Source: Panorpa germanica
Lineage: Eukaryota > Arthropoda > Insecta > Mecoptera > Panorpidae
Direction: 5' to 3'
Assembly: GCA_963678705.1 (NCBI GenBank)
Contig: OY783204.1
Span: 13,774,759 to 13,838,758 of the forward strand
Length of the DNA stretch: 64,000 bases
The notes under the pieces were generated by a model. That model searched no databases. It saw only the letters and a program-made list of their open reading frames with translations, and was not told the origin of the DNA. Positions within the stretch are counted from its first letter, which is position 1. Every line of letters begins with the position of its first letter. This document shows positions 54,061-64,000 of the stretch, one piece after another. The position numbers were made by a program, and so were the translations under genes.

Positions 54061-57000
54061 CAACCTTTTGAGTGAGAAACACAGTTCTCGTCGAATACCA
54101 TGTTCCAGAGCTCAGGCCCCATTACAGATCGCTGAGGACAACCTTTAGATAGTTGCCTTTTCATGGAACGGTAATCGGTTTGTAAAATAATGTTCGACAA
54201 TGAAAATAGTTCTCCATAGCGCAGTAGACGTACCTATAGGTTTTTGCCGGTCTAATTCTTTGAAGGTCACTTGGCCACCGGACATCAACAAAGGCACACT
54301 AAATTTCTATAAATATCTCATATACATACTTGTACTTATGCCTACCTACTTACCATTTGTTTGTTACCATTGAATGTTCATGAACGATCAATCACTATTT
54401 CCAAGAAAACCGCATATATTGTTCACTTAATCACTTATAACAATTAATACACTCTCATTATTATTTAAAACACGCATTTATATAAACTAATTCTTGTGTT
54501 TTAATATTATTTATAGTTAATGTTATTTGACTTACTTGATAGTGGGCGGCAACCTTTTGTCTTCCGTATATTTGAAGTGTTTATATGAGGTCTTCCTTAT
54601 ATATCTCTACAGATTTCTTCAATTTTAAACCACTTGATGTTTTAGCACTAACACTAACCTAATTATTATCACTTTTTTTGTCTATCGCACTTATTAATGT
54701 CTTATATCAAACAACAAAGTTACAAATTTGAGGTTATGTTTATAAGACCGCGTGTACGCGTAATGAAAAATTCGTTTTTAACACTGGTTTCCAACTGTAA
54801 AACTTTTGTAAAAACACTTTGTTTAGGGTAAATTAACACAAATTTAAAACAAACTTAAATACTTTTCGTTTGAAAAAGTATTCATATAATTTATTTAATT
54901 TTTTTCCATAATTAATTTCTCACTTTTAATCACTTTTTTCACCTAAAGTAGCAGGAGCCGATCACACACATAGTTGATAGGAACCACTTTTGTTGCAAAG
55001 CAATATTAACGTCCTTGTAAACCAATACGTAGGTCTTCCTTTTTGTATTAAGTCCCATCTGTCTTGCCAGAGCTTATGCATATATGCATTCATCTCTTTG
55101 GCAATATATTTGGTATCGTCTCCAGACTTTTATCCTACAGCCGCATTAACTTTAAATCCTCGAAATTTGTCGCATTAATTTTAAATCATCAAAATTTGAT
55201 TTTTTTAGTTCTAGCGTAATTTGTACTTGAGTAAGTGCATGAGTGATTTTTAAATCTAAAGGAATTGTCCCCAATATCACTTGCACCACTTCTGTAGATA
55301 CAGTTCTGCAACAACGCGTCATCGTCAATAACATAGTTCTTTGCATGGAAGATCTGGAACATTGATCCTGTAATACCATGCCGAAGAACAATACACAACT
55401 ATTAGCATAAATGCCCCCTTGTATAGTGTCGGCATAGTTGCCGAGTTTAAGCTTCATTCCGTCCTTGTGACACGCGCAAGGTGTGTTACAAGTTTATCAT
55501 TCGTTGTAACTGTATTTGTTTCGTAGCTTTGTAGCTTTAAGAAACTACAGATTTTATATATAGCAGGTCGAGAACGGCTTTCTAGGGTTTCTGTACTATT
55601 TGCACCGATAAGGATTACATTATCGTTGGCAAAACATATGTCTACACAACCTTTTGAGTGAGAATCACAGTTCTCGTCGAATACCATGTTTCAGAGCTCA
55701 GGCCCCATTACAGATCGCTGAGGACAACCTTTAGATAGTTGCCTTTTCATGGAACGGTAAGCGGTTTGTAAAATAATGTTTGACAATGAAAATAGTTCTC
55801 CATAGCGTAGTAGACGTACCTATAGGTTTTTGCCGGTCTAATTCTTTGAAGGTCACTTGGCCACCGGACATCAAAAAAGGCACACTGAATTTCTATAAAT
55901 ATCTCATATACATACTTGTACTTATGCCTACTTACTTACCATTTGTTTGTTACCATTGAATGTTCATGAACGATCAATCACTATTTCCAAGAAAACCGCA
56001 TATATTGTTCACTTAATCACTTATAACAATTAATACACTCTCATTATTATTTAAAACACGCATTTATATAAACTAATTCTTGTGTTTTAATATTATTTAT
56101 AGTTAATGTTATTTGACTTACTTGATAGTGGGCGGCAACCTTTTGTCTTCCGTATATTTGTAGTGTTTATATGAGGTCTTCCTTATAAATCTCTACAGAT
56201 TTCTTGAATTTTAAACCACTTGATGTTTTAGCACTAACACTAACCTAATTATTATCACTTTTTTTGTCTATCGCACTTATTAATGTCTTATATCAAACAT
56301 CAAAGTTACAAATTTGAGGTTATGTTTATAAGACCGCGTGTACGCGTAATAAAAAATTCGTTTTTAACACTGATTTCCAACTGTCAAACTTTTGTAAAAA
56401 CACTTTGTTTAGGGTAAATTAACACAAATTTAAAACAAACTTAAATACTTTTCGTTTGAAAAAGTATTCATGTAATTTATTTAATTTTTTTCCATAATTA
56501 ATTGCTCACTTTTAATCACTTTTTTCACCTAAAGTAGCAGGAGCCGATCACACACATAGTAGATAGGAACCACTTGTGTTGCAAAGCAATATTAACGTCC
56601 TTGTAAATCAATACGTCAATCTTCCTTTTTGTATTAAGTCCCATCTGTCTTGCCAGAGCTTACGCATATACGCATTCATCTCTTTGGCAATATATTTGGT
56701 ATCGTCTCCAGACTTTTATCCTACAGCCGCATTAACTTTAAATCCTCGAAATTTGTCGCATTAATTTTAAATCATCAAAATTTGATTTTTTCAGTTATAG
56801 CGTAATTTGTACTTGAGTAAGTGCATGAGTGATTTTTAAATCTAAAGGAATTGTCCCCAATATCACTTGCACCACTTCTGTAGATACAGTTCTGCAACAA
56901 CGCGTCATCGTCAATAACATAGTTCTTTGCATGGAAGATCTGAAAGATTAATCCTGTAATACCATGTTGAAGCACAATACACAACTATTAGCATAAATGC

Positions 57001-60000
57001 CCCCTTGTATAGTGTCGGCATAGTTGCCGAGTTTAAGCTTCATTCCGTCCTTGTAACACGCGCAAGGTGTGTTACAAGGTTGTCATTCGTTGTTACTGCA
57101 TATGTTTCGTAGCTTTTTAGCTTCAAGAAACTTTAGATTTTATATATAACAGGTCGAGAACGGCTTTCTAGGGTTTCTGTACTATTTGCACCGATAAGGA
57201 TCACATTATCGTTGGCAAAACATATGTCTACACAACCTTTCGAGTGAGAAACACAGTTCTCGTCGAATACCATGTTCCAGAGCTCAGGCCCTATTACAGA
57301 TCGCTGAGGACAACCTTTAGATAGTTGCCTTTTCATGGAACGGTAATCGGTTTGTAAAATAATGTTTGACAATGAAAATAGTTCTCCATAGCGCAGTAGA
57401 CGTACCTATAGGTTTTTGCCGGTCTAATTCTTTGAAGGTCACTTGGCCACCGGACATCAACAAAGGCACACTGAATTTCTATAAATATCTCATATACATA
57501 CTTGTACTTATGCCTACTTACTTACCATTTGTTTGTTACCATTGAATGTTCATGAACGATTAATCACTATTTCCAAGAAAACCGCATATATTGTTTACTT
57601 AATCACTTATAACAATTAATACACTCTCATTATTATTTAAAACACGCATTTATATAAACTAATTCTTGTGTTTTAATATTATTTATAGTTAATGTTATTC
57701 GACTTACTTGATAGTGGGCGGCAACCTTTTGTCTTCCGTATATTTGTAGTGTTTATATGAGGTCTTCCTTATATATCTCTACAGATTTCTTGAATTTCAA
57801 ACCACTTGATGTTTTAGCACTAACACTAACCTAATTATTATCACTTTTTTTGTCTATCGCACTTAATAATGTCTTATATCAAACATCAAAGATACAAATT
57901 TGAGGTTATGTTTATAAGACCGCGTGTACGCGTAATGAAAAATTCGTTTCTAACACTGGTTTCCAACTGTCAAACTTTTGTAAAAACACTTTGTTTAGGG
58001 TAAATTAACACAACTTTAAAACAAACTTAAATACTTTTCGTTTGAAAAAGTATTCATATAATTTATTTAATTTTTTTCCATAATTAATTTCTCACTTTTA
58101 ATCACTTTTTTCACCTAAAGTAGCAGGAGCCGATCACACACATAGTAGATAGGAACCACTTGTGTTGCAAAACAATATTAACGTCCTTGTAAACCAATAC
58201 GTAGGTCTTCCTTTTTGTATTAAGTCCAATCTGTCTTGCCAGAGCTTATGCATATATGCATTCATCTCTTTAGCAATATATTTGGTATCGTCTCCAGACT
58301 TTTATCCTACAGCCGCATTAACTTTAAATCCTCGAAATTTGTCGCATTAACTTTAAATCATCAAAATTTGATTTTTTTAGTTCTAGCGTAATTTGTACTT
58401 GAGTAAGTGCATGAGTGATTTTTAAATCTAAAGGAATTGTCCCCAATATCACTTGCACCACTTCTGTAGATACAGTTCTGCAACAACGCGTCATCGTCAA
58501 TAACATAGTTCTTTGCATGGAAGATCTGGAAGATTGATCCTGTAATACCATGCCGAAGCACAATACACAACTATTAGCATAAATGCCCCCTTGTATAGTG
58601 TCGGCATAGTTGCCGAGTTTAAGCTTCATTCCGTCCTTGTGACACGCGCAAGGTGTGTTACAAATTTATCATTCGTTGTAACTGTATTTGTTTCGTAGCT
58701 TTGTAGCTTCAAAAAACTACAGATTTTATATATAGCAGGTCGAGAACGGCTTTCTAGGGTTTCTGTACTATTTGTACCGATAAGGATCACATTATCGTTA
58801 GCAAAACATATGTCTACACAACCTTTCGAGTGAGAAACACAGTTCTCGTCGAATACCATGTTTTAGAGCTCAGGCCCCATTACAGATCGCTGAGGATAAC
58901 CTTTAGATAGTTGCCTTTTCATGGAACGGTAAGCGGTTTGTAAAATAATGTTCAACAATGAATATAGTTCTCCATAGCGCAGTAGACGTACCTATAGGTT
59001 TTTGCCGGTCTAATTCTTTGAAGGTCACTTGGCCACCGGACATCAACAAAGGCACACTGAATTTCTATAAATATCTCATATACATACTTGTACTTATGCC
59101 TACTTACTTACCATTTGTTTGTTACCATTGAATGTTCATGAACGATCAATAACTATTTCCAAGAGAACCGCATATATTGTTCACTTAATCACTTATAACA
59201 ATTAATACACTCTCATTATTATTTAAAACACGCATTTATATAAACTAATTCTTGTGTTTTAATATTATTTATAGTTAATGTTATTCGACTTACTTGATAG
59301 AGGGCGGCAACCTTTTGTCTTCCGTATATTTGTAGTGTTTGAATGAGGTCTTCCTTATATATCTCTACAGATTTTTTGAATTTTAAACCACTTGATGTTT
59401 TAGCACTAACACTAACCTAATTATTATTACTTTTTTTGTCTATCGCACTTATTAATGTCTTATATCAAACATCAAAGATACAAATTTGAAGTTATGTTTA
59501 TAAGACCGCGTGTACGCGTAATGAAAAATTCGTTTTTAACACTGGTTTCCAACTGTCAAACTTTTGTAAAAACACTTTGTTTAGGGTAAATTAACACAAA
59601 TTTAAAACAAACTTAAATACTTTTCTTTTGAAAAAGTATTCATATAATTTATTTAATTCTTTTCCATAATTAATTTCTCACTTTTAATTACTTTTTTCAC
59701 CTAAAGTAGCAGGAGCCGATCACACACATAGTAGATAGGAACCACTTGTGTTGCAAAGCAATATTAACGTCTTTGTAAACCAATACGGAGGTCTTCCTTT
59801 TTGTATTAAGTCCCATCTGTCTTGCCAGAGCTTATGCATATATGCATTCATCTCTTTGGCAATAGATTTGGTATCGTCTCCAGACTTTTATCCTACAGCC
59901 GCATTAACTTTAAATCCTCGAAATTTGTCGCATTAATTTTAAATCATCAAAATTTGATTTTTTCAGTTCTAGCGTAATATGTACTTGAGTAAGTGCATGA

Positions 60001-62209
60001 GTGATTTTTAAATCTAAAGGAATTGTCCCCAATATCACTTGCACCACTGCTGTAGATACAGTTCTGCAACAACGCGTCATCGTCAATAACATAGTTCTTT
60101 GCATGGAAGATCTGGAAGATTGATCCTGTAATAACATGCCGAAGCACAATACACAAACATTGGCATAAATGCTCCCTTGTATAGTGTCGGCATAGTTGCC
60201 GAGTTTAAGCTTCATTCAGTCCTTGTGACACGCGCAAGGTGTGTTAAAAGTTTATCATTCGTTGTTGCCGTATTTGTTTTGTAGCTTTGTAGCTTCAAGA
60301 AACTACAGATTTTATCTATAGCAGGTCGAGAACGGCTTTCTAGTTGTTTTGTACTATTTGCACCGATAAGGATCACATTATCGTTGGCAAAACATACGTT
60401 TACACAACCTTTCGAGTGAGAAACACAGTTCTCGTCGAATACCATGTTCCAGAGCTCAGGCCCCATTACGGATCGCTAAGGACAACCTTTAGATAGTTGC
60501 CTTTTTATGGAACGGTAATCGGTTTGTAAAATTAATGTTTGACAATAAAAATAGTTCTCCATAGCGCAGTAGACGTACCTAGAGGTTTTTGCCGGTCTAA
60601 TTCTTTAAAGGTCACTTGGCCACCAGACATTATCAAAGGCACACTGAATTTCTATAAATATCTCATGTACATACTTGTACTTATGCCTACTTACTTACCA
60701 TTTGTTTGTTACCATTGAATGTTCATGAACGATTAATCACTATTTCCACGAAATCCGCACATATTGTTCACTTAATCACTTATAACAATTAATACACTCT
60801 CTTTATTATTTAAAACACGCATTTATATAAACTAATTCTTATGTTTTAATATTATTTATAGGTAGTGTTAATCGACTTACTTGATAGTGGGCGCCAACCT
60901 TTTGTCTTCCGTATATTTGTAGTGTTTATATGAGGTCTTTCTTATATATCTACAGATTTCTTGAATTTCCTAACCACTTGATGTTTTAGCACTAACACTA
61001 ACCTAATTAATATCACTTTTTTTGTTTATCGCACTTATTAATGTCTTATTTTAAACATCAAAGTTACAATTTTGAGGTTATGTTTATAAGACCGCGTGTA
61101 CGCGTAATGAAAAATTCGTTTTTAACACTTATTTCCAACTGTCAAACTTTTGTAAAAACACTTTGTTTAGGGTAAATTAACAAAAATTTAAAACAAACTT
61201 AAATACTTTTTGTTTGAAAAAGTATTCATATAATTTATTTAATTTTCTTCCATAATTAATTTCTCACTTTTAATCACTTTTTTTACCTAAAGTTGCAGGA
61301 GCCGATCACACACATAGTAGATAGGAACCACTTGTGTTGCAAAGCAATATTAACGTCCTTGTAAACCAATACGTAGGTCTTCCTTTTTGTATTAAGTCCC
61401 GTCTGTCTTGCCAGAGCTTAAGCATAAATGCATTCATCTCTTTGGCAATATATTTGGTATCGTCTCCAGACTTTTATCATACAGCCGCATTACCTTTAAA
61501 TCCTCAAAATTTGTCGCATTAATTTTAAATCATCAAAATTTGATTTTTTCAGTTCTAGCGTAATTTGTACTTAAGTAAGTGCATGAGTGATTTTTAAATC
61601 TAAAGGAATTGTCCACAATATCACCTGCACCACTTCTGTAGATACAGTTCTGCAACAACGCGTCATCGTCAATGACATAGTTCTTTGCATGGAAGATCTG
61701 GAAGATTGATCCTGTAATACCATGCTGAAGCACAATACACCACCATTGGCATAAATGCTCCCTTGTATAGTGTCGGCATAGTTGCCGAGTTTAAGCTTCA
61801 TTCCGTCCTTGTGACACGCGCAAGGTGTGTTACAAGTTTATCATTCGTTGTTACCGTATTTGTTTCGTAGCTTTGTAGCTTCAAGAATCTACAGATTTTA
61901 TCTATAGCAGGTCGAGAACGGCTTTCTAGTTGTTCTGTACTATTTGCACCGATAAGGATCACATTATCGTTGGCAAAACATACGTCTACACAACCTTTTG
62001 AGTAAGAAACACAGTTCTCGTCAAATACCATGTTCCAGAGCTCAGGCCCCATTACGGATCGCTGAGGACAACCTTTATATAGTTGCCTTTTCATGGAACG
62101 GTAATCGGTTTGTAAAATAATGTTCGACAATGAAAATAGTTCTCCATAGCGCAGTAGACGTACGTATAGGTTTTTGCCGGACATAAACAAAGGCACACTG
62201 AATTTCTAT

Positions 62210-62380
62210 ATATTGAATTTTGTCATATTCAGTAGGCTTTGTTATTAATAAGCTTTTGTTTTTGTGTAATTATTGAAGTTATTAAATTGCCTTCAGCACA
62301 TGGTTTTGTTACTCTTATTATTTTATATATTGATATAAAATATTTAATGGTTAATTTTGTTGTCAGTTCATAAAACAACA
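62210..62380 (+). repeat. Probable 5' LTR (about 170 bp)
   Basis: Placed between the last satellite base and the sequence ACAACA that precedes a likely primer-binding site. The 3' end in CA fits. The 5' end reads TATTGAATTTTG, where an LTR should begin TG, so the first bases may be lost or altered. The 3' LTR is outside the window, so the limits cannot be confirmed. Confidence 0.45.
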
Positions 62381-62382
62381 AA

Positions 62383-62400
62383 AGGTTATGGTACCCAGAT
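62383..62400 (+). other. Likely primer-binding site
   Basis: AGGTTATGGTACCCAGAT directly after the LTR resembles the internal initiator-tRNA-Met complementary sites (GGTTATGGGCCCAG-like) used by Copia elements. Resemblance only. Confidence 0.4.
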
Positions 62401-62486
62401 GTTTAAAAAAGAATAAATATTGGTTCTGCGTTTCTGTCGTATTATATTTTTTGGCTACCTAAAACTACATAATCACATGGTGAACA

Positions 62487-63284
62487 ATGGATTCCCTTAG
62501 AATACAAATTGGATTACTTCAAGGTAAAAATAACTTGACTACGTGGAAATACAAAGCAATTATTCTATTATGTAGTATAAAGGGAGCATTGGATGTTGTG
62601 GAAGGAAAAATAAAAGCTCCTCAGCTGCCTGAGCTAGGTGCTACGACAACTGAGAAATCGGAATTTGACAAGAAACTTGAAGAATTTCTTAAAATTGATA
62701 GCTGTGCACTGTTAGTGCTGACAACTAATATGACTGAGGACATTCTGAAGCTTGTAATGAGATTTACAAGTGTTGCTAAAGTTTGAAGTGAACTGAATCG
62801 GCTTTTTGATAAGTCTGCTGAGGATTGAGCCTTTGATTTATGTTTGCAATTTTTTAGTTATAAGTGGAATGAATTAGATGAAATTGCAAGTCATACCTCT
62901 AAATTGAAAAACATATGGAATGACTTAAATGTTGAACTTACAAAGGATGGAAGTTCAAAATTGCCAGATTTATTATTAACTTGTAAAATATTGGATTCTT
63001 TGCCTGAAAATTATTTTTCATTTAGATCTAGTTGGATGCTTGTGTCTAAAAAAGAAAGGACCTTAGATAACCTCACTACACAACTCTGTATGTATGAGAG
63101 GACGTTAAATGGGAAAGAGAACATTAGTCATGAAGCACTTCTCACTTATAAACCCTCTGGCAGTGGTAAGAATGAGAAATATAGAGGATATAAATCTAAC
63201 CAAAAGCAATATATTTGCAATTATTGTAAAGGTCCACATAAAATAATTTTTTGTAATAAATGGAAGGCAGATGGAAGACCTTAA
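62487..63284 (+). pseudogene. gag: Copia gag (UBN2-type) with two stops
   Basis: Capsid/nucleocapsid protein of a Copia element. Starts MDSLRIQIGLLQGKNNLTTWKYKAI... with the hydrophobic N-terminal pattern of gag-polypeptide (UBN2) domains. The zinc knuckle CNYCKGPHKIIFC near 63,212-63,250 (a CX2CX3HX4C spacing, one residue short of the classical CCHC) is followed by the usual KW.ADGRP tail. TGA at 62,784-62,786 and TGA at 62,826-62,828 interrupt the frame, and TAA at 63,282 ends it. Confidence 0.85.
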
Positions 63285-63312
63285 CCTGAGATAAGTAATA
63301 AATCAATAATAA

Positions 63313-64000
63313 ATAATAAATAAGTCAAATATACTTTTTGCGTTGTCATGTCTTGTTCTGAATACTGAAAAAAGTGATGATTTTTTCTATGTTGACAGTG
63401 GAGCGACGAGTCACATAGTAAATAGAAGTGATGTGTTCTCTGAGTACACACCATTTGATGAAAATATTACTCGTAATGTGATGACTGCAAATGGTGATTG
63501 TGTTAAAGCTGTAGGTAAAGGGACTGTTCAGGTTCAAGCAATGACTAATAACCAATGGAACAACCTAACTTTAACAGATGTGTGGTACGTCCCTGATATT
63601 AAGAAAAATCTGTTTTCTACTCTAGCTGCTCATGACAAACAAATAAATAGTGAATTTGTTTCCAATGTTGCTGGTTGCCAACTTAAAATAAATGGGAAGC
63701 TTATGCTGTTTGGGAGTAGAAATCACCCTGGTGGTCTATATAAACTAGACATGAGAATTGTTTTTCCTCAAGTTTCTGTAAATACTGTGAATAGTAATGA
63801 TATTTTGCAACTGTACCATGAAAGGATGGGACATCAAAATAAACGGCATGTGAAAGCCACAATTAAAAGAGAACTTGGGATTGAGGTAAAAATAGACACT
63901 GAGCTGTGTGAAGGCTGTGTTTACGGTAAAACTCATAGAAGAAAATTTGGAACCAGAGATAAACCTGATAAACCAGGTATGCTAATATCTAGTGACGTAT
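63313..64000 (+). pseudogene. pol: Copia pol: aspartic protease and GAG_pre-integrase, partial
   Basis: Open frame of 229 codons from 63,313 to the window edge, in a different frame from gag. Protease motif FYVDSGATSHIV at 63,385-63,420 (catalytic Asp in DSGAT) followed by WYVPDIKKNLFS. Then the GAG_pre-integrase zinc site LYHERMGHQNKRH...CEGCVYGKTHRRKF (HHCC), which leads into the integrase core beyond the window. This stretch has no stop; it is called a pseudogene because the element's ORF is broken upstream. Confidence 0.88.

Larger units (their letters stand above)
52371..62209 (-). repeat. Right satellite array, same 1,586-bp monomer
   Basis: Landmarks at 53,132, 54,990, 56,576, 58,162, 59,748 and 61,334; spacings are 1,586 except the first, which is enlarged by a 272-bp LINE insertion with its target duplication. 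It starts at 'gacgtacctatagg', a monomer position about 290 bp before the point where the left array stops. The last two monomers (from about 59,700) are the most divergent, as expected at the edge of a homogenised array. A 33-bp deletion between two CCGG words lies at 62,177-62,180. The array ends at 'gaatttctata', replaced by Copia sequence. Confidence 0.95.
62210..64000 (+). mobile_element. Copia-type LTR retrotransposon, 5' part, decayed
   Basis: Follows the array without spacer. Order: probable 5' LTR, primer-binding site, gag, aspartic protease, GAG_pre-integrase. It leaves the window inside the integrase-coding part. The gag has two stops and a frame change separates gag from pol, so the element is inactive. 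Confidence 0.9.

Noticed and set aside
53985-54200. 71-aa ORF with a poly-Phe run
   Set aside because: Chimera of the satellite RT fragment and the antisense poly(A) tail of the LINE insertion.
62487-63284. Host gene with in-frame TGA read as selenocysteine
   Set aside because: The protein is a Copia gag with a zinc knuckle, followed by protease in another frame; the two TGAs are ordinary decay.

Overview
The window is AT-rich eukaryotic DNA made almost entirely of repeats and mobile elements. An R1-clade non-LTR retrotransposon remnant, a Polinton/Maverick element whose integrase carries a chromodomain, and a Copia-type LTR element point to an arthropod, most likely an insect. A hemipteran such as an aphid is my guess from the look of the Polinton proteins; nothing here proves it. 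I see no ordinary host gene, no rRNA or tRNA and no CRISPR array.

Layout. (1) 1-28,959: a satellite array with a basic monomer of about 1,586 bp. Every monomer carries, on the minus strand, the same broken 3' part of an R1-like LINE ORF2. The array also holds shortened monomers and two out-of-register duplications with periods of 3,722 bp and 2,719 bp. (2) 28,960-52,370: a Polinton (animal adintovirus-like element) with imperfect terminal inverted repeats that start AG and end CT. (3) 52,371-62,209: the same satellite again, broken once by a 260-bp 5'-truncated LINE copy with a poly(A) tail and a 12-bp target-site duplication. (4) 62,210-64,000: the 5' part of a decayed Copia-type retrotransposon (LTR, gag, protease, start of integrase) that runs off the window.

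Polinton content. From the left: TIR, a 63-bp minisatellite, a short ORF tail with SUMO-interaction-like motifs, and a broken protein-primed DNA polymerase B. Next comes a morphogenesis/integration block. Its minus-strand genes are the packaging ATPase, a DUF8207-like protein, a 72-aa protein and the integrase. Its plus-strand genes are a phospholipase-A2-like protein, an adenain-type protease, the minor capsid protein, a 48-aa protein and the major capsid protein. This block of 7.31 kb is present twice in direct tandem (33,462-40,774 and 40,776-48,094). The right end holds five ORFs of unknown function. Without the extra copy the element would be about 16 kb, a normal Polinton size.

How the parts relate. 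The polymerase would copy the element, the integrase would insert it, and the ATPase, protease and capsid proteins would build and fill a particle. Here this cannot work as it stands. The polymerase has two in-frame stops and at least two frameshifts, the major capsid gene has the same in-frame TAG in both copies, and the ATPase lacks the Walker A lysine in both copies. These shared lesions predate the internal duplication. Others are private to one copy: the protease stop in copy 1, the PLA2 stop and the lost 48-aa start in copy 2. The element is therefore an old endogenous copy, decayed before and after its duplication.
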